This document shows, piece by piece, positions 1-9,574 of a stretch of DNA of 25,794 nt; position 1 is the first letter of the stretch; each line of letters starts with the position of its first letter. Position numbers and translations under genes: made by a program. Origin of the DNA: Blakeslea trispora (lineage: Eukaryota; Mucoromycota; Mucoromycetes; Mucorales; Choanephoraceae); the NCBI GenBank assembly GCA_025331445.1, contig JAIWNE010000227.1:1-25794 (forward strand), given 5' to 3'. A model generated the notes under the pieces. The model was not told where the DNA came from, searched no databases, and saw only the letters and a list, made by a program, of their open reading frames with translations.

Positions 1-459
1 ATTTTAACATACGCTGACAATGCCTCAAAGGTCGCAAAAGGCTCCTGAAAGGAGGGAAGGTGAAGGCCCTCTGTAACGGCCTTTCGGGCTAAAGACTCCG
101 TGAACACACATTCAATGAAGGATCTCGAGCTCTCCACCAGAGGTGTCTCTTCAAGTCCCCATAGTTGGTCACCAGGAGCACACAGAGTGGTGAGATCGCT
201 GAAAAAAAAATTTGACATCTTTGACATTCGTGATGTCAACGAAGACCGAGTCGGGAAGTGTACCTCTCAAGAAGGGGTTTTGAGATCCGGATGCAAAAGC
301 ATCGTCTTTCGATTGTTTTTCCGCAAAGAGTGAAGTACGAGTAGTGTCGATATCTCTTACAACTGAAGCCCATGCCCTGGGCAGTATATTAGGGGAAATT
401 GCCTTATTTGGCAGGTTATGTTTTTTAGCAGAGGAAGCCATGTGTTGAAAAAAGTTCAA
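1..459 (-). pseudogene. LINE ORF1 (gag-like) N-terminal fragment, frameshifted, runs off the left edge
   Basis: Seen: an ATG-started frame runs from 459 to about 210 and then stops at 169, but the reading continues open in another frame from the poly-A run near 202-210 down to base 1. The switch falls exactly on that homopolymer (T-run on the coding strand), so one base was gained or lost there. The protein has the block SVFVDITN followed later by LWGLEET, a run rich in A/R/K, and an F-E-A-L-S-A-Y segment. The same spacing of SVF-(H/D)-(V/I), a G-x-x-L-G-L-type block and a late A-F block is seen in the ORF1 of the LINE at 20569-21596, which is my basis for the call. Family knowledge: such ORF1 proteins bind element RNA through C-terminal CCHC knuckles, which would lie beyond the window edge. 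No start context or promoter is evident. It could instead be another gag-like gene. Confidence 0.5.
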
Positions 460-1470
460 AAACCTGGCAGATTGATTTTTTAAAAATCCGCACTTTTTTC
501 ATTGAATCTGCGAATTGGCAGTGGAGCGACTGTACATGTGTGCTCCATCCCAAATGAGGTTACTTCATCACCTTGAATCTCTTCCGTAACAAGTGAAATA
601 CCACTTCCAGACTATTTTTACTTGACTGTCTTACCAAATGAACTTCTCTTTATCGACTGTTTACTTCTGATAGTTGCTCGCACAGTTGACTGAACTCATG
701 AGGTACCTAATCGCATATAACGGAATCAACATGCTCTTGACAAACTACATGTGTAAAGGATCGCGTCTCATCTTTATTGTTTTCTTTTTTTTAGACTTTC
801 TTTGCTATTCACTTTTTTCCTCTATTGTTTCTGACTCTTGTGCATACTGATGTCGAGTGATCTCTCACTTAGTGTTGCGCATGACCTTGCATGTTACTCC
901 AAGATGGCTGTCAAGAAAAAGAAACAATCACGAAAAAAAATAATCTCGGTAAAGGCTGTATCTTTTTTTCAAGCGCAGCTACTGCAAAGCTTACTGACGA
1001 TTCTATTCATCAGTATTATCTCACTTCTGCATCTTATACTGCTTCTTATTATCCTAAAGGTTTCCATATCAAAGCTAACCATGCCTATCTATCTGGATAC
1101 ACTCACTACAGCATTCTGGTCACAAAAAGAGATGTCTGAGCTATAAATGTGCCTAAAGAAGAACTCATATTTAGTATTTATTTGATCTAAATCAATAGAA
1201 TTAAAGAAGCCTGATTTGCCTACAATTTAAAAAAAGACGCAATGTAACGAACACGATTGGCCTCTAATACTAGATAATCCAGTAACATTTAGGTTTATTT
1301 AAAGAAATACTAACAAACTATTTGCCTGTTTATTATTTATCCACATAGAACCTAATCATTTAAACCTCTTTAATGTCTGTGTTTTCATTTGATGCTAAAG
1401 CTCCACTTGAACTATATAAGCGATCATCATTGGCCTTCATAGCGGTATATCAATGTTTTTAAACAGTCAA
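460..1470. other. AT-rich intergenic stretch, no convincing gene
   Basis: Contains pyrimidine-rich runs (about 776-835) and overlapping short open frames at 838-1146, of which only 891-1139 has protein-like composition (listed separately). I see no tRNA, rRNA or transposon end here. Confidence 0.5.
891..1139 (+). CDS. Hypothetical 82-aa ORF, unrecognised
   Basis: An ATG-started 82-codon frame directly after an in-frame TGA at 882-884. I do not recognise the product. Its second half is rich in Tyr, Ser, Thr and Ala with many TCT/ACT/GCT/TAT codons, which looks more like coding sequence than the overlapping frame 838-1146, whose translation is a run of Leu/Ile typical of AT-rich noncoding DNA. 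There are no membrane segments or known motifs. It may be an exon or the tail of a decayed element, since both flanks are AT-rich and empty. It could equally be chance. Confidence 0.2.
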   Translation: MLLQDGCQEKETITKKNNLGKGCIFFSSAATAKLTDDSIHQYYLTSASYTASYYPKGFHIKANHAYLSGYTHYSILVTKRDV

Positions 1471-1589
1471 AAAATGGGCCGATGGCCCATTTTACTGCAA
1501 AACTAAATTGGGCTAAACGAATTTTAGCCCATTCAATTTGTTAGTAGACCGATTGGGCTGTAGGGCCCAAAATTTGGGCCATCAGCCCA
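1471..1589. repeat. Cluster of three GGGCC/GGCCC inverted repeats
   Basis: Seen directly. Hairpin 1 at 1471-1493 has perfect 10-bp arms AAAATGGGCC/GGCCCATTTT around GAT. Hairpin 2 at 1509-1531 has perfect 9-bp arms TGGGCTAAA/TTTAGCCCA around 5 nt. Hairpin 3 at 1554-1589 has imperfect 17-18-bp arms built on TGGGCTG and GGGCCCAAA. All share the TGGGC core in an AT-rich surround, so they look related to one another rather than random. A 66-aa minus-strand frame crosses them but is probably chance. Confidence 0.75.
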
Positions 1590-2658
1590 TCCGCTTGAGC
1601 CGTAGTGCTCATTTAGTGTACTTTTTATGAGATAATGTATTTTATCATTCCTTATTCCGAGTGCTAGATTATAAAATGATGTGATGCTTTTTTTTTGATA
1701 TGATTTAAAGTGAATGTTATTGACTTCATTCACTCTGGATTTAGTAAGGATTTATATTTTATGATGTTATAATATTTCTGACTTATTTGGATATCAAATG
1801 TAACCTTAGTGTCAGTGTTGAGACTTAAATGTGCTCAGATCACCACACATATATAGAAGCAAGAACGACTTATAATCGGAAATTCAATTAGTCATCATCA
1901 AAGGTTATTTTGACAGATAATGTCAAAATAACAATAAATCAAATAATGTTCATAAAGTTGGAAAATTAAAATCATTTCAGATATTACCAGAGGTAATCCT
2001 GAAATCAAGCATCTAACAAGCATTGGTAAAAAAGCGATGATATGATATATAAAGCGTTCAATGTGCCTAGCTAACACATTGAAAGCATGATCAGATTTAT
2101 AGTCATTGACTCTCTTCTCATCAATACTTGAAATAGCTATATGACATGACACATGTGATAGCAAGATGGTTGCATAGGCCATATAATATCAAGGTAGCAG
2201 CATCTAACAGAACAAGCAATGATTCTAGAGATTTCATTATAAGAAAAGACTAAATCATTACTTGGATAAAGATAGTTCTGAGACATAATTACAAAGGGCT
2301 TGTCTATCGTTATCACCTAATCTAAACTGATCTAAACATCCAACGAAACAAGTGAACAAGTATGAAACAGTTATACCTGATATATTGAAACACTAATCAA
2401 GATTAAACATATCTTGTCGAGCATAATTATTATCTCTCCAAGATATAAATCAAGTAAACAATATATCTCCACCTTATTCAAGGCGGGGGATGAAATCTGG
2501 CTACAGCCATCTTTCCATTAAGGTGACCAGTCATCCTAGTAGGAAAACTGCTCATACAGATAAAATTATAACGGAGTGATTGATTGAAACCGAGATAGAA
2601 ATAACATATAAACACAACATGGACTTGCAGTAGAATTAGTTCCTTCTCTTTCTTTTGA
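1590..2658. other. AT-rich stretch without a recognisable gene
   Basis: Only low-complexity AT-rich frames occur here (for example a Leu/Ile-rich one on the minus strand at 1898-2182). At about 2482-2492 there is a G-rich tract followed by TGAAAT, resembling the polypurine tract/LTR start of a Gypsy element, but I find no matching LTR. The Gypsy pol homology starts abruptly at about 2659. Confidence 0.45.
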
Positions 2659-2682
2659 ATAAAAAAATCGAGTTCCCTCTCA

Positions 2683-3834
2683 TTGAATCTATCTGAGACT
2701 GCAAATATCACAGACACCCAAGGGTATGAGTCCTTTATGGTAATGCCAATCTCCATGTCAGGGGTATCAAGCGACAAGCCACCTAAGGAAAGTTTCTTAT
2801 CAACTTCAAATGAGGTATCGTCAAGAGAAGTGGAAATACGAGAGGCCATTGAAGCTAGCGTCAACGAGTCAGACCTTAACGAGAATGATCGAAAGGCATT
2901 GTTGAATTTGTTGTTAGAATATCGCGATGTTTTTGGATTGGATTACCATGACCTAAAACAAACGAACCTTCTTAAGTTCTCTGTAGATACCGGAGACCAT
3001 AAGCCGGTATATAAGAAACTGAATAGATTCATGTCGCATTCGGAGATAAAGGATTTGAAGAAAGAAATAGAAGAAATGATAGAAAATGGCCAGATAGTCC
3101 CTACCCCCGGAGGTGCATCTTCAGGTTGGGCTTTCCCGGTACTGTATGTGAAGAAGAAACAAGGCGAAAAAAGACTCTGTGTCCAGTTTCAAGATTTGAA
3201 CGCCATAACTATCCAGGATGCATGGCCGGTCCCTCATATCACTGATCTTTTGGAGTCGTATCGAGGCTCACGTGTGTTCACAACCCTAGATCTGCTAAAA
3301 GGCTTTAACCAAATTGCAGTAGCCGACGACACTATCCCTAAGCTTACGATGTCTACGCCATGGGGACTGTACTCGTACTGCGTGATGCCATTCGGAATCA
3401 AGTCGGGTCCTGCTACATTTTGTCGCATGATATATCAAGCAATGGAAAAGTTCATTGGGCGATTCATGTCTACTTACTTGGATGACCTGTGTGTACATAG
3501 TAACGACTTTGAGGAACATTTGGGCCATCTGAAGCAAGTGTTGGAACGAATACGCGAGGTGAATCTAGTACTCAAGCCTAGCAAGTGCATGTGGGCAAGA
3601 AAAGAAGTAGAAGCGTTAGGGTTTATCGTGTCTTCAACTGGCATAAAACCAAATCCGAAGAATGTCAAGAAAATAGAAGAGTTCCCAGTTCCCAAGAATG
3701 TTCGCGACGTAAGAGCTTTCATCGCATTGGCCGGGTTTTACAGGAGACATGTCCATAGCTTTGGAGAGATAACCGAGCCTCTAACTAAGTTACTCAATAA
3801 AAACGTTAGGTTTGAGTGGAACACCCAGCATTAG
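2683..3834 (+). pseudogene. pol: Gypsy 1 reverse transcriptase region of pol, ends at an in-frame TAG
   Basis: Open from 2659; the first near-start codon is TTG at 2683, so no genuine start is present because the frame is a truncated polyprotein. The first 80 or so residues are an acidic linker ending in a D-V-F-G-x-x-Y block. RT follows, with the LCVQFQDLNA-type block, T-L-D-L-x-x-G-F catalytic block A, M-P-F-G, and the catalytic YLDD at 3475-3486, then the connection segment G-F-Y-R-R-H. Role: copies element RNA into cDNA in cytoplasmic virus-like particles (family knowledge). The frame ends in TAG at 3832-3834, but homology to Gypsy 2 continues in the same frame to about 3895, and the TAG aligns with Gln of the other copy. 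RNase H then resumes in a different frame, so there are two lesions within 75 bp. Confidence 0.85.
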
Positions 3835-5555
3835 TCACCTTACCAAGTGATCAAGGAGTCAATCAAGAAAGCGGTAGAATTGAAATACCCGAATCCCAAA
3901 AACGTTATCGACTGTATACGGATGCGTCAGACATTGGACTAGGAGCAATGCTTACTCAGGAAGACGACGAGACTGGAGAAGAAAGACCAGTGGTCTTTTT
4001 GTCTCGGAAATTGGTACCCGCCGAAGTAAACCACCCCACTGTGGAGAAAGAACTACTTGCAGTTGTATACGCTCTCAAGAAGCTGAGAAAATATCTTCTA
4101 GATAAAGAGTTCGACTTATACACGAACAATACTGCGGTTCGGTACTTGTTCAAAAAGAATGATATCTCCCAAAGGATGCAAAGGTGGATAATGTGTGTCC
4201 AAGAATACCAATTTAAGGTTTATCACTTACCAGGCAAGCAGAACGTGGTGGCCGATGTGATGTCAAGGTACCCTCCGGCCATAAACTCACCTTCCGACGA
4301 GGAAGACCTGTTTGAAAGCATGTGCTACTCCCTTTTGATCGAGTCTAGTCATGAGGAAATCTGTGAGCCTGAATCAAACAAACTACGATCATATTTGTTG
4401 AATCCTGAAGACCAAGGAGTGGACACGAACCTGAAGAAAAAGGCACGAAACTACCGAGTGGACGAAAAAGGTGAATTATATCGTTTGTTTCGGAATGAGC
4501 GAATAGTACACGTTCCGCGTTTAAGAGAACGTGCAGAATTGATAACAACGATGTATGATCAGCACGGACACTATGGACAGGATGCTACCTGGGCCCGCTT
4601 GTACAAACGATACTGGTGGCCAACAGCCTATGAGGATCTTCGACAATACATAAAAAGTTGCCATGCATGTCAAGTATTCTCCAACGTCCCGAACAAAATG
4701 GTACTAAAAGGAAACATCCCTACGCATCATTTATTCGAAAGGTTCGCTATTGATTACATTGGCCCTTTCCCCACTACAATCTCAAAAAATATGTACATTA
4801 TCCTAGCGGTGGATTGTTATTCAAGGTGGCCTATAGCAAAAGCAGTAAAACCAGCTGACTCGAAAACCATGGTGAAATTCATGTACGACGAGTTATTCAC
4901 TGTGTTTGGAGCAACTAAGTTTCTTCTCTCGGATAACGGTCTGCACTTTACTGGGAAAGAGGTGGAAGAGTTCCTGCTACACATCAAGGTACAGCATCAG
5001 TACGCTGCTCCATATCACCCCCAAACAAATGGAATGGTAGAATCCATCAATGGGGTAATAGTCAAGTCACTCAAGAAAGCCGTGTATGAAAGAAAGCTCG
5101 ATTGGAATATCATGCTCCCATCCGTATTTTATGCATATCGCACTAAGGCACATTCCATATTGAAACTGTCCCCTTACGAACCCTTAGGGGAAGATAAAGA
5201 TGTATTACAACAGTATGGAAGGAAACTAGGTTTCGAGAGGCTAACCTTGCTGCAACATCGAAATGGTCAACAAGATTTCATGCCTGACTATAGCGTATCT
5301 GACCAAGTAACACCAGACGTCAGTGAAATCAATATAGGAGATCCAGTATTGATGTTAAAGCATAATCGAAGAAACAAACTAGAACCCAAGTACCGGGACA
5401 GAATATACACTGTGCTAGCCAAGAAAACGAACAACGTTTACATTTTGTCCAATGACAAGGGCATAAGGCTTAAAAGGGCTGTAAATGGCTCGCAAATACG
5501 GAAATACTACGCAAGAAACAACTCTGCAACATATCGACGACAAATTCATCAGTAG
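3816..5555 (+). pseudogene. pol: Gypsy 1 RNase H and integrase region of pol
   Basis: The ATG at 3816 is fortuitous; homologous reading begins near 3900, after a frameshift in a C/A-rich run, at the RNase H block LYTDASD. RNase H carries the first Asp and the T-V-E-K-E glutamate, but the usual third Asp (TDx) reads TNN. Integrase follows: an HHCC zinc domain (H-x3-H and SCHACQ), catalytic core D in AIDYIGPF, D in LLSDNG and E in MVESING with 35 residues between the last two (DD35E), then a C-terminal domain with a G-D-P-V-L block and no chromodomain. RNase H and IN share one uninterrupted frame of about 550 codons, unlike the broken copy in Gypsy 2. Role: RNA-strand removal and insertion of cDNA into chromosomes. 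Inactive as read because of the upstream lesions. Confidence 0.85.
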
Positions 5556-5872
5556 ATGAATTGTAGGTCTAGTCAACTGGGTAGGAGAATGAGTCGACTG
5601 GGTCTGAATTATCCAAAACATAAGAAATAGAAAATAATCAAATATTGACAGACAGTATCAAAAGGCAGATTAGTTAGAACCCCATCATTTCCCTCTTTTT
5701 ATCTCTGCTTAAAAACACTAATTAATTGTTGTAAAAACTAACTATCACAAAACCTTTAAGTATGTACATCAGAAGTATTATTTGTATGAAAAACCGATCA
5801 CTAAATAAAGTTTAAAGCTGTCACATAAAAGCCAAAAAGTAAATAGATTTCAAGCAGATAAATTCACCTGTA
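5556..5872. other. 3' flank of Gypsy 1, no gene
   Basis: AT-rich. A 12-bp motif GTCRACTGGGTN is repeated twice at about 5571-5610, separated by a purine-rich spacer that could be a polypurine tract. No LTR copy is recognisable and no open frame of interest is present. Confidence 0.4.
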
Positions 5873-7970
5873 ATGAACAAGAAGCGCGAAGGAAGCTCAT
5901 TGGACTCCTACAACGCTTTCAGACTTATCTCGGTTTTCAGATATTTTGAGAATCGTTTGGAGGGGTTGAAGAAGGGTGAGGCTAGTCAGAAGGTTGCTGA
6001 ATCTCTTTGGCCTGATAACTCCAAGAACTATCGGGCCAAGAGCATAGTTAGCTGGGCCAAGGAATACCTTGAGCATGGTGATCTTTCTGATCACAGCCAA
6101 GGTATTCATACCAAGAAAGAGTCGTTCTTGAGCCATGACGACATCAAGTCAAATGTTCTGAAGTACATCTAGCAGGCCAAGGCTGCCGAGCGTTTTCTTG
6201 TGGACATCAAGAGATACATCGATGAGGAAGTCGTGCCTTCTTGCCTAGGTGTTACCGGCTCTATAAGTATTTCAACCATTAGCAAGTACTTACATGAGTG
6301 GGGATACACCTATGGCAAGCAGAAGAAAGGCATGTTTTTTGACGGCCATGAGCGAGAGGATGTTGTGGCATAACGAAAGGAGTGGTCTGCCCGCATGATA
6401 GATTACATGTGTAGATCTGAGTTCTACAAAGGCGAAGACCAAGAGAGAATTCTAGAACCTGTATTGAACGACGGTGAAGAAAAGATTGTCTTTGTGACCC
6501 ATGACAAGTCGACCTTCTATGCAAATGATGGGAACGAAGACATCTGGAGTTTGGAGGTTGAATCCTTCATTCGAAAGAAAGGGCCTGGTTCTTCCATCAT
6601 GGTAAGTGAGTTCCAGTGTCCCTGTCATGGAACGATGAGGGTTCAGGGATGGACCTCTCGTAAGCTGTTTAAAGCCGGCGAGAGTAGAGATGGTTGGTGG
6701 ACTCACAAAGACATGGTTGCCCAACTCAAGGACCATGTCATTGGGTTGCTTAACAGCTTGCACCCTAACTACCGAGCTGTATTCCTCTTTAACAACAGCT
6801 CAAACCATGGGGCATACAGCGATGACGCATTGGTTGTAAGCCGGATAACACTCGGTGAGAAACCATGGTCTCTGTCTGAAAAGTATCAGTTCAGAGACAC
6901 AACTGTCAAGCTCTCGACTGGTCAGCTTTATCACCAATGGTTCTTTTATGAGAAGGAGATCTGCTCCCATGATTCAAAAAGGCCGACCCAAGGTCAAAAA
7001 AGTCAGATACTTTAAGGGTGAATAACTCTGAATAGCTATAAACACACGACTAACAAACTGCAAATATTAGGTATCAAGAAAATCCTTGAAAAAAGATGTC
7101 GATGGCTCTGTGACCTTCAAAATAAGCAGTGGAAACTTCGGTGTGGATAAGACTCTCCTGGAGAGAAGACCATGTGCTGTGCTATCCACTTCTTGGGTAT
7201 CAGACCTGATTTTGTTTCTCAAAGAACCGCTTTACAACAGGTTGTAGAAGATGTTTGGGGAAAGGTAGTTTTTTTAGATGATTTAGTTTATGAGTGTGGA
7301 CAAGAGAGATAAATTTTGTGAGAATTTGTATGGACTTTTATTTATGAAAAATAGAAGAAGGAACTAATGATTGCAGAGTCTTGATGCTTATTTATACTTT
7401 TCTGATCAGATGTTCAACATGGTTAAAGAACGTGTTGTCTATCTAATAATTTCTCTTTACTGATCTGAGTGCCTGGATATTTGCTATTCCGCTAAATAGA
7501 TAAATCTTTACAAAATAAATTATTTGAATAAACGAAATATTAGGAAGTTAGACTGTCATGAGAATAATAGCTTTAGTAGTTATTTGCCATATTTAAATAC
7601 TGGCTTTTCTTGAGTAATTTATTGCTTCCAGATATGAGTATCCGCAACAAAAGATGCTGGTCACATTTTCGAGCTTTACCCCATGTACCATTGCGAATGC
7701 AATTGGATTGAAATGTACTGGGGTATGGCTAAAAGAAAAGCCCGGCTTAAATGTGATTATACATTTAAGTCGTTAGAAAAGAATATTCCCGCGTTCTTGG
7801 ACAAAGCTGGAAATATTGCTCAAATTAAAAGATATTTCCAGCGCTTTATGAACTATATCGAAGCATACAGCAAGCAAGAACGCGGGAGAGAAGTGGCAGC
7901 TGATGTCAGGAAGTTCGTTGAGAAGCGATGCCTTTCTCATCGAAAGGTTAGAATCCCTAAAGATTTGTAA
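5873..7970 (+). pseudogene. Fungal DDE-superfamily transposase, decayed
   Basis: One frame runs from ATG 5873 to 7015, interrupted by TAG at 6170-6172 and TAA at 6371-6373; all three parts are in the same phase. Further homologous blocks follow out of phase at about 7070-7266 (CC..H and RPDF-type block) and at 7683-7970. Motifs: basic N-terminal DNA-binding part; first catalytic Asp in VTHDKSTFYANDG; second block FLFNNSSNH, where members of this family normally have F-D-N-S-S-N-H, so the Asp is Asn here; and C-terminal YHCECNWIEMYWG with the catalytic Glu, followed by a K-R-K-A-R run. Family knowledge: a DDE cut-and-paste transposase very common in fungal genomes, often annotated only as DDE superfamily endonuclease. 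I could not find its terminal inverted repeats. Stops, frameshifts, an AT-rich interruption and the Asp-to-Asn change make it non-functional. Confidence 0.75.
7267..7632 (+). other. AT-rich interruption inside the DDE transposase (intron or insertion)
   Basis: About 366 bp between the VEDVWGK-coding block and the GHIFELYPMYHCE-coding block. It starts GTAGTT and ends TTCCAG, so it could be an intron, but it is far longer than the 52- and 73-nt introns seen elsewhere in the window. It is strongly AT-rich with no coding frame. An old insertion with lost ends is the alternative. Confidence 0.4.
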
Positions 7971-8011
7971 TAAAAAAGTTCGGAAATATGTAAATTTGTT
8001 CTGGGGTCATA

Positions 8012-8022
8012 GGTTCGATCCC
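8012..8022 (+). promoter_or_regulatory. Orphan Pol III B box (tRNA T-arm-like)
   Basis: GGTTCGATCCC matches the B-box consensus GGTTCGANNCC. Flanking bases allow a mostly paired T-stem (7 of the surrounding bases pair, one mismatch) and ACCA follows at 8031-8034. No A box or 5' tRNA half is visible upstream, so it is a tRNA 3'-half or SINE remnant rather than a tRNA gene. Confidence 0.4.
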
Positions 8023-8171
8023 TCTACAAAACCAAAAAATTGAAGAGGAAAACTTGAAACAATTTTTAATTTTCGCCGTTTTAATACTGAAGGCACGTTA
8101 CAAGTTTTTGATGTTTAATATCAACAGCATCGCAAGCTTCTTCATACAGTCGACTAAGGTTATGAGATGCT

Positions 8172-9022
8172 CTAAGGAGAAAAAAAAATTAGCATGCGGA
8201 ACTGAAATACATACTTGTTCACATACCTTATCTTGACAATGTCTCTTCTAAGCTTAAGGATGGGATTGAACTGAAAGGCATCCAATACATCAGCTTCAAT
8301 AGTCTCAGCAACATTGTAGATTGAAGAGTCACTGGTAGGTGCTTGGACATTCAATCCTTTTGTAAGTAATTGTTGGCAACTGAGGTTAATGACATGGTCA
8401 ATACAGGAGATCCAATTTTCTTGCTTGTCAAAACGCATGCTGGTTAGTTTGCTGATTTCGGTCATCATCTTACCCATGTCGGAGCCGTTGTAGGTGGTAA
8501 TGCAAAAAAGCTTACTTTCAATCTTGAGGTCTCTCAACACTTGCATGAATACTTTAGCAAGATATTCATCTGATGAAAAGTTTTTGGCAAATGCATTAAA
8601 TTGTTGATTTTAGATACTTACCATTATGTTTGCTTTTAAGTTCTTTAAATCCAATCACTACTTGCTTAGGCTTCCAATTGCAATCAACAAAATGAGCGAT
8701 TATGCCGAGAAAATCAACATTGATAGTCGAAGTCCAAACATCACGAGTAAATGAGATGAAATCTTGTTGTGAAAAGTAAGTTGTAATTTTAACTTTCAAC
8801 TCGTTGTAGTACTATTGTATATCTTTTTTTATGGTGTTTGCTGAAACAAGTTGAGCATCTCTTTCAGTTTGAGTTCGTCTGCATACATTCAACAGGTTTT
8901 GCAAATCAGCTCTTTCAACAAAGGAGTAAGGCAAAGAATGCTTGACAACCATTTGGACTACAGCTTTACGGACATCATCGCGGGTAATGACATACTTGTT
9001 AGATCCCTGTGAAACATTGATA
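8172..9022 (-). pseudogene. hAT-family transposase fragment with an intron
   Basis: Read on the minus strand from about 9022: a block with VKHSLPYSFVE, then an in-frame TAG near 8812, then SFTRDVWTS...FLGIIAHFVD, which is the hallmark start of the hAT RNase H-like fold. After a canonical intron (8570-8621) comes a block around CITTYNGSDMGKM and then SCIDHVINLSCQQLL. In hAT proteins the block is normally I-T-x-D-N-x-x-N, so the catalytic Asp is Tyr here. The fragment ends near an ILKLR block around 8250; the C-terminal dimerisation domain and the last catalytic Glu are absent. A possible upstream exon would lie beyond a CAG acceptor near 9010, but I could not identify it; Gypsy element 2 begins at 9310 and may have cut it. 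Function when intact: cut-and-paste transposition with 8-bp target duplications (family knowledge). Confidence 0.7.
8570..8621 (-). other. 52-nt spliceosomal intron in the hAT transposase relic
   Basis: On the minus strand it begins GTAAGT and ends CATCAG. Removing it restores one frame across H-N-x-E-Y-L-A-K, matching the usual layout of hAT proteins at this place. This is a clear sign of a eukaryotic genome with short introns. Confidence 0.7.
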
Positions 9023-9309
9023 GATAGAAAGAAGAGATCAAAGGGTAAATACTTTGAAACGGGTTATACGATTTATTTAGGAATAAAAAGTGAGAGAGAG
9101 TTCTATCTATTCTGATTTTTACAAGAGTATATATATGAGTGGATTGAATAATAGTTTATCCTTAATTTCAATCCGAGAAAGGTTTTGAAATTGCTTCTTT
9201 AAGATTCACTTGCTGTATAAGTAAAATGACAGTTCTTGTTGTTATACCAAGTTCTTCAATTGGGAACATTCAGGATTCACTAGCTGATTGTCAATTTCGG
9301 TCATACTGT

Positions 9310-9405
9310 TGAAATATTTGTATGTGACTTATAATTGGTTTTGGGTTTTTTTATATGGAAGCTTTATTTATGGTTAATATATATGTGAGTAAAATAATAA
9401 TAATA
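9310..9405 (-). repeat. Gypsy 2 3' LTR, first part
   Basis: Begins TGAAATATTTG on the plus strand and matches 16231-16322 almost base for base up to the AATAATAAT run. It ends at the TA (9404-9405) where the mariner inserted. Confidence 0.8.
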
Positions 9406-9427
9406 GAAATATATTCAAAAATTATCG
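9406..9427 (+). repeat. Left terminal inverted repeat of the nested mariner
   Basis: GAAATATATTCAAAAATTATCG, preceded by TA; inverted copy at 11055-11076. Confidence 0.85.
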
Positions 9428-9574
9428 TCCCGCCCCGTTTTTGATTTTCTCTAGTTACAGTTATCAGAATTTAATGAAAGTAGTACCGTTAGGCTCAGAA
9501 AAATGGCCGATTTTTTTTATTTACTTTTTGTTAGGATGGAAAAGGTTGATGATTAATTTTGTACAAATTAAAAC

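Larger units (their letters stand above)
2659..5555 (+). mobile_element. Ty3/Gypsy retrotransposon 1, 5'-truncated (pol only)
   Basis: RT, RNase H and integrase occur in the Gypsy order on the plus strand. Compared with Gypsy element 2 (9310-16322), the gag and protease regions are missing. Homology begins within the acidic linker that precedes RT, just after a TGA at 2656-2658. No pair of LTRs is visible on either side: the 5556-5872 segment has no match upstream of 2659. The element is therefore a truncated, immobile copy. Confidence 0.85.

Noticed and set aside
838..1146. 102-aa ORF overlapping 891-1139.
   Set aside because: Its translation is a Leu/Ile run from T-rich codons; the alternative frame has better coding composition.
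1898..2182. 94-aa minus-strand ORF with a membrane-like Leu/Ile composition.
   Set aside because: Composition is what AT-rich DNA yields by chance; no motif, no homologous neighbour, no splice or promoter context.
2482..2492. Polypurine tract plus TGAAAT as the start of an LTR for Gypsy 1.
   Set aside because: No second copy downstream of 5555 and no integrase remnant directly upstream; kept only as a remark.
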